Source: Tanytarsus gracilentus (lineage: Eukaryota > Arthropoda > Insecta > Diptera > Chironomidae). Taken from it: 64,000 nt of DNA. Shown in pieces: positions 25,433 through 39,700 of this stretch. The notes below the pieces were generated by a model. It searched no databases. It saw nothing but the letters and a program-made list of their open reading frames with translations, and was not told where the DNA came from. Position numbers and translations under genes: made by a program. Position 1 is the stretch's first letter. Every line of letters begins with the position of its first letter. The stretch covers positions 5,580,001-5,644,000 of the forward strand of contig JAXRKN010000038.1 in NCBI GenBank assembly GCA_038502055.1, given 5' to 3'.

Positions 25433-26973
25433 CGCCATAATGTATTATAAAGCGACCATAATCTGAACATTAGAATCAATTTTCAATTCAATGAACCACA
25501 AAATAGTTTAATGGCAATAGTAGCAGCAGCCAGTCAGTCAGTATAGGAGCATTGTCGGCTGTATATAGAAAATTCAACATGTAAAGAGAATGAAACATTA
25601 TGCAACATGTTAGTAAAGCACAAACTGAATGAATCAAGTCGCTTTGTATCACTTCTTCTTTTTGCCTCCTCGAGAGCCTCAATAATATAAAATAATATGA
25701 TTGTATTGACTCATCTCGCGAAAAAAAAGGCAACAAAAACACATCTTTAAATGTCCAACAACGTTTTCGCGAGATGAAAAATATATGCACACATCGAGAG
25801 ACGCGCGCGAGAGTGATACACAAAGCAACAGCAGCAGAATATCGAAGAGTGAATATAAAAGTGGACTAAAAGGCTTAAAGAACGTGTTTTGCGCGATGCC
25901 CCTGTTTGTATGTGTGCATAGGTTAGTCGTTGTCGTCGATCTGACACAGTTGAATATCGCTAAAGGCAAAGAGAGAAGAAAAAAAATTAAATTGAAAAAC
26001 TTGATCTGAGTATATATGTGCGATTGAGAAGTAATTGGAACATGCATGATTTGAAATTCTAGAAATTTGCTTTGCAATTAGCAAACCATTTAATGAATTC
26101 AAACGCGCTCTTAAAAATGCACAATAATTTTTTTTATCAGTCAACTTGATCGATGAGTTAACAAAAATGTTTAATATTTCCATCCCATGACGAACCCTTC
26201 CCTAAAAAAATATTGTTATTTTTCTCTCTTCTATCCTTTATTCGAATGATCGTGCTGCGAGTCTCAACGGGTTCACTAACTTTCCTGTTTTTTCACGTCG
26301 CTCTCGCTCGCTCACCCATCATTAATGTAACAAAAAAAAGTCGAGAAAGAAAAATTAAAATTTAAATCCCGAAAAATATAAAAATCTTTTATTCATCGCT
26401 ATTGAAGTTGAACGTGTACATAATAATGGATGAACAAATCATTAGAGAAAAGAAGGAGAGAGAGAAAGAGGGAGCGAGAGCCTTTTGACTCATTACATGA
26501 TTCGAAGGTAAAAAGGTAACAAACGGCTCCTCTCATAGTCCAATTAGAATCTCCTTCTTCTTTCTTTTTCAATTTCTTCGCTGCTCTCACTCTAAAGCAC
26601 TGGCCGTACGAGAGCGAGTTCTATTCATATAAGTATAAGTATCTCATGCACATTGGCACACAGCTGGATTCAAAGCATACTTTCAATTCCTCAAAAAAAA
26701 TCCAGTTTGAAGAGTGAGAGAGAGAAGAACAGCAAAAAAATATAGGGTTTGAGTGTATGAACACACATTATAAAGGCGATATATTGATGATGTCTAAACG
26801 TATGTGTGTGATCATTGTATTTGTCTATTGTACAACTTTAAAAGTTCTTTTCGTTTGAATTTAAATTTAAAGTTTTTATTTTATGCACACACATGTAGCG
26901 TGTACACTGGCTATCATACCATCACGACGGTTGTTTTAGCGAAAGAGAACTGTATGATGTGTTTATGGTCACT

Positions 26974-27236
26974 CAGGGGTGAATGGAAAGAATAATGCAG
27001 GGAAATTTTTGGAATTTTTGGAATTCTTTTACATTTTTAACGGTTTTTGGGTCTAAATTAAATTTTAAAATATTAAAAACAAAATCAATCATATTTTAAA
27101 GATCATTTTAATGATTGAGTAATATTTAAAAATTTATTAAAAATTAAAATCATCAAATAATGTCAAAATCGTCGAAAAATAGTTGTCAAAAAATGTAAAT
27201 AAATTCACCATAAATATTCACCCTCCCATACCCCTG
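26974..27236. mobile_element. MITE-like island with short inverted ends
   Basis: A 263-bp segment begins with CAGGGGT and ends with its exact complement ACCCCTG. The interior is extremely AT-rich and non-coding, in sharp contrast with the G- and C-rich ends. A second GCAGGG lies just inside the left end. CAGGGGT-type termini are common in hAT-superfamily elements and their MITEs. Against this, the flanking 8 bp (TGGTCACT and CATCAACG) do not match, so no target-site duplication supports it. Confidence 0.3.
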
Positions 27237-30200
27237 CATCAACGTTTTTGATCTCGGCAAACACACATTAAAATCAATCTCGAAATGTGAGGAAAGCAAA
27301 AAATAAAATAAAACACGTCGGCTGTTCAATGTATATCTGTCGTATATATATATATATTTTATATAAACGTGTTCACCATATGTGTGTGTATGCTGAATGT
27401 ATTAATGTATTTTCAAATGACTCACTTCTTTTTTTCCTTCTATTTGTGTGTCTCTCTCTCACTGCTGTGTATTGCCCGTAAATCGTTTTTTTCTCCTCTG
27501 AAACTCTCTCGTCTGTGTATTCACAGTCAGTTCACAAAGACGCTTTACCAAAAGAAGCACGTCAGCGCTTTGTTCTTCGGGATTATTCAATAGAAGATTT
27601 ATTTTTTGGCCTTTTTAGTTCTGAGTAAAAAACGCACTCGGAGTGGAAGGATTTTTCGATTTCTCACTAGTTGCGCGGTGATACATGCTCGAGATTTTTG
27701 GAATATTTTTAGAAAAAAAAGAAAGAAAAGTACTCCCGTGCAAAGTGTGTGAATTGTGAAATTATAAAAAAAAAATATCTAGAAAGAACTGATTGCAATC
27801 ACATGCGATGAGTTTTCTTTCGAAATAAAAATTATTATCGATAGGAAATTAGCAACAGTGCACACACCGTGATTGTGTAAATGATTTAAGAAAAGAAGAA
27901 GAAGGAAAAAAATAATAATTGAATGTTTACCTTCGAACTTATTCGGAAGTAATTCAGCTACTCGTATACATAAAAAAAACAACGAATGTGCCATTTTTGT
28001 GCCAAGAAGGTACTAATGGGTATTTAATGCTCGCTCACCAGCCCAGCCGTGTGTAATATTTTGGCATATCGCACGAACTGTCGAATGCGTCGCGCAGAGA
28101 GTGCCAATAGACCGTTGCATGTGACACAATTCTGTTCATGTTATTTATATACAGGAAATTAATCACAGAAAATAAAATTGATTGTCGATTCAACAAATAT
28201 AATATATTAAATTTCGTTCACATTATAAGCTGACCAATTTGTGCATTGTGCAGTGGAGAAAAAAGAATATTGCAAAACACACATACACACACCTGTATGA
28301 GTCAGTGCTAAGAGACCAGTTTTTTTGCAAAAGAAAAGAAAAAGAAAAAATAAATTAGAAATCTTTATGTACTTCTTTTTGTTCGAGTCTAAATTAATTA
28401 CTGTGTTGTGTGTCATTTGATGAAAATTATTTTGAAGCAATATAAAAGAAACATTAAGGAAATACGCAAAGAGAATTGTGTTTTATGTGAAATTTTGTGT
28501 GTGATCATCAACTCGATATTTGAGAGAGAGCACACAAAAAAGAAGAACACCAGCTAACACAAATATCAATATCAATTAAGTAAATGCTAATTTTTGGAGG
28601 TAAATATATTCCGTATCCATTTTTTTGCTATAAATTTCCTAAAAACTCTCACGAGTGAAATAGAAATAAATTTGAATTTAAAAATTATTCTCATCTTCTT
28701 CGAACTCTTTTTTTTGCGATATTTTTCTCATGTGTTTTAAACGCCGCTTTTATCGAGCCTCGATATGAGAAAACATCAAAAGATGAGACACCGCGCTCTC
28801 TGTACCTCAATTTGATATAAAAAAAAGTTTATTTCAATTTTTTATTTTCTTTCACTCTCATTCAATTGAATTTTTGAAAGAGAGCTGATGTAATGAGTGA
28901 TTCGCACATCGCTGAAAATAAAAATCTTAGAAAAAAAATCACAATGTAACACAAAAAAATATATTTTTTTTTGTCAACAGAAGATTTTATTGCCATGCGA
29001 TTTCGAGATGTTAATCTTATTCATGCGAGAGCGAGTTTAATCGCGTTTTTTTAAAAGCATTTTCATTTTTATTATGCGATAGGATTAGAAGTCGATTTCA
29101 ACATGCTTAACGACTTAGTTCTCCTTAATTTGCCTCTGTCGTCATCTATAGAGCAAAAAAACATTCAACTTTTTTTTTCATCATTTGCATCGAGCGTTAA
29201 TTACTAGTCTCGGATTTGAATTTATAAATAGCATTTTTGTTTCACGAAAAAAAGAGCAAAAAATAAATCTCAACTTGTAATAGAGACGCGAATGATTTAA
29301 ACTTAATTGAACATGTATATATACACTATAATGTGCGTTGGAATAAATGAAAAATCAAGCTGAACTTGTTTCAAGGCTCGTTCAGGCGAAAATGTATATA
29401 AAAAGAAAAGAATTTCAAAAATTTCTAGACAGAATAAAAAGGGGATTTCTCTAAAGAGGTCATTTGTAATGCAATTAAGTGTTTATTAATTTTTTATCTA
29501 AATTTAATTTTTTTTAATTTTCTACGCAACATCCTCAACATAAACTTTTATATTTTTCTGCATTCGCGTTGACTTTTCTTGTCTTCTTTTAATTGCCTGC
29601 TGCTGCATAAAATTGTGTTTTTTTTCTGCACATGAAACAAAACGAAAATTCTGAGACACAAAAACATAAAAACGAGTGCCTTTAAAAAACACACAGCATA
29701 CATAGCATCTGAGAGAGTTGCATTGAAACCGCGCTACGTTAAAAGGCGAATGTGAGTATGGAGAGCGAGAGAAAGAGTGCAGCTTCGGGGTGATGATTCA
29801 CTGCACCATAAACGAAAGGCACAGTCGAAACATAAAATTTAATAAAAAGAACCAATTTTGGGGTTTCGCTGCTCTTCTCTTTCGTTGACTTTTCTTTTAC
29901 TCGATGTGGCTTTTTTGTGTGATGATTGCTGCAGGGTTTTTAGTCCTCAACAACGTCTTCAAGCACTCTTTTTTGCTGACTAATCTAATTCACTTTTTTT
30001 TCATTCTCATTGTTCTTAGAAAAGTTTTCTTCACACATATACATGAAGATATTTTTAGAGATTAAAAAGTCAAACACAATAATGTTGTGCCCTACGGCGA
30101 GTCTTGAAAAAAAGTTTCACTGCCACCCTTTGATTTTTTAAGAAACCTCTCTCTCTCTAAATTTATGCAAAGTGGTGTTGACTCTTCATAATTCATTCAA

Positions 30201-33200
30201 AAGCCTCAGCATAAATAAGTAAGTCTGAGATCACAGCACGACGAAATGAAATTCGGTTGCTGCTGTTGTTGCTGCGTGGATTCAACATGAATCAAGAAGT
30301 AAAGAACGAGAGATAATTTTTCTCCATTCTGTCTTGTAAGTCTCTTCTTGATGCTGTGCATCGCATGTATGTATCTGTCTGTTTTCATACATACAAGGCG
30401 TTTATATTTTTCCCCATCAAACAATATAATAACAATCATTTTCGTAGGTAGAATAAAAGAGAGAAACAAACTTTATATAAAAAAATCTTGGTCAAAGAAC
30501 GTAGTAAAAAAACGTTACACAGGAGCCTCTCAACTCGTTATAATTTTTTTTTGTAAGAAGGCTCGTTGGAACGATCAATTAATTGGCCATTTATTGATCA
30601 ACTATGTAATTTTCAGGGGAATTTCCTGAAATACATTTTTTGTGATTTAAATGGCTCGTAAAAAATGATATCTTGAACTTATTTCGATAACTGCACATAT
30701 ATACGAATATTTTATTGCTGCATAATATCGATTGATAACTTCCTGTGTGAATGAATAAAATTTCACGCGACTAGCGCAAAAATATGATAATCACTAGGCC
30801 GTGTAGTCTTCGTCGCAGTGGACATGCTTGAATGAGTGAAGAGAGAAACTCTTTTTTGATTTCTCATAATTTTACAATGCTGATGTTGTATGAATTCTTA
30901 ATTGTATTAAGAGAAGAAGAAGAAAAATTCTAAAAATGAAAACAATGAAGCACGGTCGAGTTCTTTGGAAAATGTTGAGCATGAAATTATTAAAATTCTT
31001 GATTGCGCACCGCCGCAACTATAATAAGTTAGGGTTGGCGTTGATTGTTGACTGTGAAAGTTGATTGTAATTTTTGTCGCGACGAGTTGGGAGTGATTCC
31101 TTCTTCCTGCGTGTGCACCTTCATCATGAACTCTATCGAATAATTTAATTTAATTTTCATGTAAATTTTCCTCTTATTCTTTATCTCCCCCCTTTTGTGT
31201 TTCAATCGTGGTGGGTATCAGTCGAGTGAATTGAATAAAAATTGATTAATCTTTTTGACAGCAGCGACTGACGAGAGAATGAGAAAAATATAGACAGAGA
31301 TGAATGCAGAATATTTTCGAATGATCGTTAAAAAAGAAAATGTAGCTACTGACCAAAAAAATTATTAAATTAAACATCGCAGCTACTTGCAAGCTCTTTT
31401 CATGAAAAGAAGAAAATTAAACGACTACACGAAAAGTCCATTCAAGTTATAAATCACAGAATATAAAGAAACATGTGTAAGAAAAGAACTACACAAAATG
31501 CTGCGAGAGACATATACGAGCGAGTAAAACTGGTTAAAAGAAACATAAGAGAGAAAAAAAAATAACACAGGTGTGCTTCACAAAAAAGTATAAAATACAT
31601 AAACGCTGAATGTTCTTAGTGTTTACAATCTCTTCTGACTAAATCACTCGCTAACAATTCGGTGTTGTGTTGTGTCTCCCCGTAAATGGTTTGGTCATGG
31701 TTTAACTTTGTGTGTGCAAGATGAAATTATGGTTCTTAAATTGATTCGATTTGACGAGAGATGATAGAAATGTAAATATATGATGCAACAGTGTTTATTT
31801 ATAAGATTTAAGAAATTTATTTTGAAGCTGCAGAATTTTCAGTAAAATTTAAAAATTTTCGTCGAGCATGAAACAGCTATTAAAATTTACTTCATGAAAG
31901 GTCAAACTCACTCTCTCCATTGTGCTTTACTATCAACGTTACTCCTCCAATTTTCAAGAGCATGCACTCCCCACATGAAAACAATGAGGTTTATTGACGT
32001 TTCAAAGGATTTCCAATTTGAGATTAAACGCTTGAAAATTTTTTGGGGAGGTTGAACCGAAGATAAATATGATCTCTCGTATGAGTACAAACAGTAAATG
32101 AAAATTGAGATTAATGCACGACATGAAAATGCGTTTTCGTTTTGTGGTCTCAGGTGTTCATCTTATTACGCCTTTTTCACTCTCTCACTCTCACTCGATA
32201 TACAATATATTTTGAAAGAATCGCTGCGTGTGAGAGCGAAAAGATTATCAAACAAAAGCAGCAACAACCAACTGGCAATTACGGAAGCGATCGTTCAATT
32301 AACCCGAAAAAAATACGTATGAAATCATCTTTTATATATTCGTGAAAATGTAAATGAGAGAAAAAGAAGTCGGCCAAATTTATGAGGCTCAGGGACATTA
32401 AATTTAATGCATTTCAATTTTTGTTCGTGAATTTCGGATTTAAATCCACTAAAGCTTCCTACCTTTAAAAAAGTTTTTTTTTGCTTCATTAAATGAAGAA
32501 ATTTTGCGCAAATTTTTACGGCTTTTATTGCGAATTATTTCAAGCCTCTTTCACAAAGAAGTTCGATTTAATTTTTGTAGAAAACAACAAAAAATCACTT
32601 CAAAAAAAATCATCTTGTAAAATTCATGAGAATCCATTATAAAAATCTTACGTCCAGAGCCACTTGAAAAATATCAAAAAATAACATGCGTAATCAACTT
32701 AAAAAATAATAGGAATCAATTTCAAGTTCCTTTGAATTTTATTAATCGATTGCGATAGACATAAAGGGAATAATGAAGCATGATGACTCATCATTCTGTG
32801 TCTGGTAATATTTTTTCGTGTAAACTTTTTATATTATGCGAGAAATTAAATTATCATAAAGATGACTGCAATTTCTCCACCCTTCCAGTTCTGATCCACT
32901 TTAATGACTCCATCGTTTAGCATCATTGCTCTCTTTCTCTCATTCCATAATCGCTCTGATGTTTGCTGGTGTGTATGCTTTTCTCAAGTTTAACGACACT
33001 TGATGATTTTTATGCTTTTTATGTCTCACTCGCATCGCTTGTTCAGTAAGTAAATAAGTCTCTCGAGAGTGCTGTGAGAGGTCAAGTTGATGGCCGTAAA
33101 TAAACAAAAGTAGAAGAAATGAAGAGGAAAAACAGAGAAAAAATTTACATACATGTTGGCAGTGGGTCGTTTAAATAAACGCCCAAACAGCGATGAGAGG

Positions 33201-36200
33201 AAAAAGAGCAGAAAATATTATTAAAAAAGGCGAATTTAATGCTTTTTTGTGCGAGCATGATTTGAATGCATAATTTTTTATTTTTTATTTTCGGAGAGTT
33301 GCCATTTATTTATTTTTTCGCTCTTTCTCTATCGCATTTTCGTGGTTGTGCTCTATCGTGGAAGAATAAAAGAAAATGCAAAACGAATATGAATTTTTTA
33401 TTCTTTTGTTCATCTCGCTTTATATTGTTAATGTCACTTCTTTTATTTACTGTCATTTGTTCATAGCTTAAATAGTGTCATTAAATTATGAAAAGGTGAT
33501 GATTAACGACCATTTCTTCGTAATAATTTTTCGATGTCAGAGAGAAGAAAAAATCTCAAGTATTTTTTTGAAATTGCCACGTGCGATGCAAAGTTATCAA
33601 AATTATATTTTAAGAAAATTTCTCTCTTGCCGAGGATTTTTTAAAAATTTTAAGAGACCTCTCGGTAACAGTAAATATTTGTTTCTTAGGAAGACAATTT
33701 TTTTTTCTCGGAAAAGAAGGTGAATAACTGAAATTAATGCGATATTTTTTTGTTTGGTCATTTTACTCGCTTGTGTGTGCGCACACATCAATGAAATATT
33801 ATGACTTTTTTAGCATCAACAAACTGTAGGCGATGGCAGCGGTTTATTTTCTTTCCTTTCTGCATTCAATTTATTTTCGGAGCGCGCAAAATATTTTAAA
33901 TATGTGATTAGAGGTCATTGCTGCGCAATACGATTTATGTAAAATTCCATCCTTGGCAACAATCTCTTCCTTTTTTTGCTCCGTGCAACTTTATGGTGAA
34001 TCGCTGATTTCTGTTGTTGCTGAAGGGATGAAAATTTGCTAGGAAAAAATCATTGTTCAAATATTTTCGTCTCGCATTTTTTCGCTCGCAGCGCAAAATA
34101 TTTTCATGACGGAGGAAAAATTCCAAATGTGCGCGGCCGAATGAGGCATCTCTTCCTCTTATGCAGCATAATTTCCTTGTTTACCCTCTAACTCAGTTTC
34201 GATTTTTGTGTCAACGAGATGCTTGATGGACTCTAAATTGCGAATCCTTTTGTGACTGTTTAATATTAAAAACATTTAAGGGATGCTTTACGACCCTCTT
34301 TGCTAGAATTTTTTATGAGCGCTTCACTATATTTAGTTTTTTTTGCTCTTTAATATGACACAGAGCAAAAAATCAATTTGTTGTCAGTTTAGTTACAGTC
34401 AGGCTGAAAATTAATTTAATATTCCCTCTAATCATATTCGACTGTGCCTCTCGCTTTTATTAAATTTTATTAAAAATATATTAACGCTGATATGAATGTC
34501 TAAAGTGTATTACATCGTTGGCAGTTTTTCTTCTATTAGATGAAATTTTATTGTTTTTATTATAATCAAATTTATTTACTCATGCAAACTTGCAATAAAA
34601 ATTTTGATAAAGTAAATTAAGATTGTGAAAAAAGACATTCCATGAATGCACCACAGAAAAGATGTTTTTCATTATGAATGTCATGATTTAATTACGATTT
34701 GCAGTTTTGTTGCTAGAGCGACGACGCTCACGAATGCGTTCCTCGATTCATGCTTGGAGATTGAAGTCGAACACAATGGACATGAAAAATTTATTAAGTG
34801 CATTTTACTATCATATTGTCATTACACACACACACAGCATTTGCATAACAATGAAAAATAGAAGAATTCTTTGCGCTCTTCAAATGATGATGATATCGCA
34901 GTCGAGAGTAGAAATAAATTAAAAGAATTTATTTTCTAATAAAAGCCGGCACCCTATTGTGCATGCCGTATGACAAATAATAGCCATAAAAGGGGTAAAA
35001 TGAAATTTTTTTTAATACTTTCGCCTCTTTGATATATCATTGCTGAGTTCTTTTATTAGCTTATACAGCTTTTGAACGGTAAATTTGCAAAATACACACA
35101 TTCAAAATGTGCTGGACACGCAATTGGTCGCTTGGAATGTTTTCCTCTCATTTTTGTTGTAGTTTGTTGTTTTTCACACAACGCAATCACCGATCAGACA
35201 TTCGAATGGGGTTGCTTTGCTATTCAGGAATGTCTCTAAATGGCCTCGTGAGAGAGAAAGAAAAAAAAAGAGAGAGTGGCAGATGAATAGTTCTAGCCTT
35301 TATATTTTTTATGTTGTTTTATTTATGTTTAATGTAATAATTTCATGGAATTAATGAGTGGTGTGCATAGCATTGTGCTAATGAGGTCGCGTTTTGGAAA
35401 TGGTTTACGTATCCATCGAGCGAGCCCATTAAAATGATTCTGAAATGAGAAGAATTCGAGGAATGTTTCTCTTTGTTTTCGCCATAAATTTACCTTCTTT
35501 TCTCCACTGTTAATTTTCCATTTTTTTTCTCTCTTGTTGCCAGTTGAATATTAATTTTTTTTATGGAAATTTTATATTTTATATTTTTTTTTAAAAAAAA
35601 AGGCATTGCGTTGTGCGTTGTTGTTATTATTATGGCAGTTGTATGTCTTAATGGATGATTGAAAATTCTGTACGAGACACCTGGCTTCCTGTTTTTTTTT
35701 TCATAATATTACTCAACGTATTGCACACAATTCTTGTGACAAATTTCAACTCTCGTCAATATATAAAAAAAAGCTAACGGAACATTTTAAATTTTTAAAA
35801 ACTCTCAAAAAGAAGAATGAAAATTAATTTCATTTAATTTGCATCTGGCACTGATGGTGATTATGGCATCATTAAAAAAATTCATTCATAACCTGTCCAC
35901 ACATGCTTCAGCTGTTGTGCGAAAAAAAAGAGAGTACATTATTAAATTGAGGTGATTGATACACTTGCAGGCGCACAACATTGTGCAGCGTATGCAGTGG
36001 TGAAAGGGAGGATAATGACATGAAAGTTTAATTAAGTCAACTTCACACACACACACTTTTAATTGCGATAAGTGCTTGGAGGCTATTGGCATGAGAACAA
36101 TGCTTCGGATTAAGTGTACTAATTGACTTTTAATTTGTGCAATAAAAAATATGCATTTCATGTACAGCTAGGTCTTTTGATGAGCACATATGAAAAAAGA

Positions 36201-36795
36201 AACATACCCTTTAGGCTCAATCGAGCGCACAAAAATGCGAAAGGGGATGTGAGTGTATGCATTGCATGTTAATTGAAATCAAAGCCTCCCCTTTGTGTGG
36301 AAGAGTTGCTGCAGCATAAAAATTCACAGAAATCCTTTGATCTCGCAACAAATTAATTTTTTTTTCATAAAAATTCTCTCATTTTATGCGAACACAATTG
36401 TATTTTACACGCTGTGAAGGGAGAAATAAACTCTTTGATGGCATTTTTTGTGCTTGATTTTTCAATTAAACAACAATTTTACCTTTTGACTTTAAATAGT
36501 TCAACATTGAGTTTTGAATAAAATTCGTTTCAATTTTTGATGAATTTAAAAAAACTTTTTAAATTTATCGCTCGGACAAGATGAGAAAAATTTATTGAAA
36601 AATTCAAGACGCGGAAAAAAATGTAAAAGTTGAAAGAATAAAATTATATTCAGTGCATTGATTTATAATCAATTTAAATTCATTGATGCTCACACAAACT
36701 TTTGCCTTTCATCGTCGCTCATTGAAGAAAAAATTGTTCAGTCAGTGAAAATGAGATAATTAAATTTAAATATTTATTTTTTATCTTTCTTGCAG
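27237..36795. other. Non-coding DNA upstream of scalloped exons
   Basis: No coding exon recognised. It contains TA-rich and GA-rich simple repeats. The last bases form a pyrimidine tract and CAG acceptor for the first scalloped exon seen. One weak candidate for an upstream scalloped exon lies at 28,584-28,599 (a short ATG frame ending in phase 1 at a GTAAAT donor). Probably the 3' part of a scalloped 5' intron. Confidence 0.5.
27343..27357. repeat. (TA)n microsatellite
   Basis: Alternating TA run of about 15 bases inside AT-rich non-coding DNA; able to form a self-complementary stem. No function inferred. Confidence 0.85.
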
Positions 36796-39700
36796 ACGGC
36801 GGACTTGGAGCCGGCACAATAACGTCGAGGTGGCCTCCTGTAGCTGGCCCTACACTAGGGCCAGCAGATACAAATGGTACGGGAGTTGATGGAAAGCATC
36901 TGGATGTCGGCGACATGAGCGATGTCAGTGATGTAAGTTAAACTTTTGTTAATTAATTAAATAAAGTAATTAATTGAGCAATTTAATAGGATGAGAAGGA
37001 CATGGCATCGGCTGATGCCGAAGGAGTTTGGAGTCCGGACATCGAGCAAAGTTTCCAAGAAGCTCTCGCCATCTATCCACCATGCGGTCGACGAAAAATT
37101 ATTTTATCAGAAGAAGGGAAGATGTATGGTGAGTACAGCCACTGACAGTCATCATAATTTTATGGATAAATTACCAATTTGATATTATTTTCGTTTTGAT
37201 TAAATCAAAATTCAATCAACCACATCAATCGAGATCTGTGAACATGAAATTTTCCCACATCAAAGTGAATGAGTTAAATTAATTAAATTGCTCCCATGTT
37301 CCTACTCGAATTATTATTGCCAGTTATTGACAATCAATTACTCGGAAGGAGGAAAAGTCGACTCTTATGGGGATAATTAATAACAATTTAATTCAATAAA
37401 CCGTAAAATGATTTTCCTCTCTCAGCTTTATAAAGCAGCAGTCGAGATTTAAATTATATTATCAAATGTATATAAAAAACTTTGCCCCTTAAGGGCAGAT
37501 CTTAACACTCGCTCAGCTCAATCTATGTGTCTAAATTTGATTTAATTAGATTCTATTAAAAATGCATCAACATCACATCGTATATGTATATAAAGTGAGC
37601 TGAGAAATTGGTTATGTGCGCTATTATCGTTTGATTATTATTATGATGACGATCGAATGTGTTTGTGTGTGATGGAAGCTAGTTTGCAGCACTGAACGAC
37701 TTTATTATTGTCTAACACTCTGCTTTTATGAGCTAGCTATGAATCATTTCGAGTGAGTCGTCGCTCCTTCGAGCGTAAAACATGAGAGAGTGAAAATTGA
37801 ATTTTGTGCAAAATAAATTTCTGTCTATGGATGTGCAATTTTAGATAAACTCCCCCGTTGATAATGACATCGTCATAATAGCAAATGATGCTGCCATTGT
37901 CACCTCGCTTTTGTTCTGCTTAAAAGCAATTTATAACAGCTCAATTTGAACGGTAGAGAAAAAAGAGAGTATATTTTCTATTAAGTTTATGTTTGCGTTA
38001 ATCAATCTCGGAAAAAGCTCCGCATACCATGTGCATTGTGTGGTCATGTAGATTCTAACTGAAATTCAATCCATGAGTAAAATTTTCATCCGCACACAAT
38101 AAAATGATGGATGTGTTTATTTATAGCGAAGCCGAAAATGTGCAAAAGGTTGCCTCTACCGCTTCACCATTGAAGGTTAATTAAATTTAATTGAACCCGA
38201 TTGTTTAGAATCGACCGAGTGAATTGATGATGATGATGATATTGATGTTTATTAAATTTCAGTTTAGCATGAAGCATTTTTCATATTTTGTTCACCGCGT
38301 GAAATTTTTTCAATTCTCTTCCCGCAATGCACACACGCTGAATAATTCTAAGCATTACAAAAAAAGTTATTATTTAAATGTAATTTAAGCATCAAATTGT
38401 GAATGCGATAATTTGTTTATTTAACGCTTCTAAAAAGAAACAAATTTTTCTCGTTATGATTAATGTCAAGCATTGAGGTTTAATTTATTTCTTGCGACAC
38501 ACACACAAAAAAAATTAACTTTTAGTTGAGCGATGACGAGGTGAAAAAATATAATAAGGGAAATTTGTTATTCTTTCAAGCCCTTTTCAACTTATTCTTG
38601 CTTCGTTACCACCGTATCGTGGTCATTGGCATTGTTCAGGTGCTTTTAATGAATTAAAATGGGGAAATTATTGTAATTAGTTTGAGAGAAAAATTTGTTT
38701 TGCGACCGGCTTTTTTATGTTGGCTTTTTGGCGCTCACACTTGAAACAGAGAAGTGGCGGACGGAAGAAAGCATTTTTATTATGTGCCTTTGCACCGTCA
38801 AAAGAAATAGATCAAATTCCTGACTTTTCCTCTCAACCGTCATGACATCATTAATTGAAATATAGAAAAATATTTGCGCTTTGGGAAAGAATTTGACTCA
38901 CATCCAAAAAAGAGTGATTTCAACGCGGGGGAGGAGAAAACATGAAAAATTTAAAGTATAACAAGATTTTTCTCTCTCGTTCACTCACTGCATCGCTCAT
39001 ATGTCATAGAGCGAAGATAATTTTGTTTACGTCTCCATCTCACTCGTGCTACTGTGATGAAAAAAATCAATGTTTAAATGCATGTAAAGTCGTATCGTTA
39101 GACACACATCGAATTGCTTACGTCAAACGTCAAATTTACATTTCATTTTGTTTTCACTCTGAAATCGATTCGAGAGATGAATCTCAACAATGTGCATGCG
39201 ATAATGGAAATTAATTTAAGCGTTGATGCGTAAAAAACTTTGAACTTTAATGAAATCAATAAAATTTTCTGCGTAATTAAATCAAGATGGATTTAATGGG
39301 GATTTAATTAAGTTTTTTTAATTTCAAATTCATTAAATCTCACTTAATAACTAACTTGGCCATAAACTCATCAGCTGTCGCTATATTTTGAATATAATTC
39401 AATTAGAATTGCCGTGTCAACCACACAGTATGTGGATGCTCATTACTCTTCTTTTTTTTGTCAAAGCACCATGGCGGGAAATTTATGATATGTTTTAAGT
39501 CATAAGAAAATTTTCTTTTAATTGAAATTTATGCATGCAAATGAGCTTTGACTAATTTTTTTTTCGCGAAGCACGTAAATACACACGCGAGACATGATTT
39601 ACTGAACATTACTTGCTAAAACAAAAAAAAATCTCACTGGCCCGTGCAAATTTAAATAAATTTTCTCATCCTTAGCCAAAAAGTGTTTAACTTCGCATGA

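Larger units (their letters stand above)
11290..26973. other. Non-coding DNA, no gene recognised
   Basis: About 15.7 kb of AT-rich sequence with no recognisable coding exon on either strand. The longest open frames are about 110-130 codons, a length expected by chance at this composition and sequence length. Stretches that are locally richer in G+C (around 12,940, 14,050, 21,960-22,140 and 22,650-22,740) were read in all frames without recognising a protein. Probable scalloped intron or upstream regulatory DNA, by inference. Confidence 0.5.

Noticed and set aside
25404..25440. tRNA gene suggested by GGTTC and adjoining stems
   Set aside because: No acceptor stem, D-arm or 7-base anticodon loop could be built, and the last loop is only 4 bases.
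25679..26077. 132-codon minus-strand open frame
   Set aside because: Low-complexity hydrophobic composition with overlapping open frames in other phases, typical of CT/GA-rich simple sequence.
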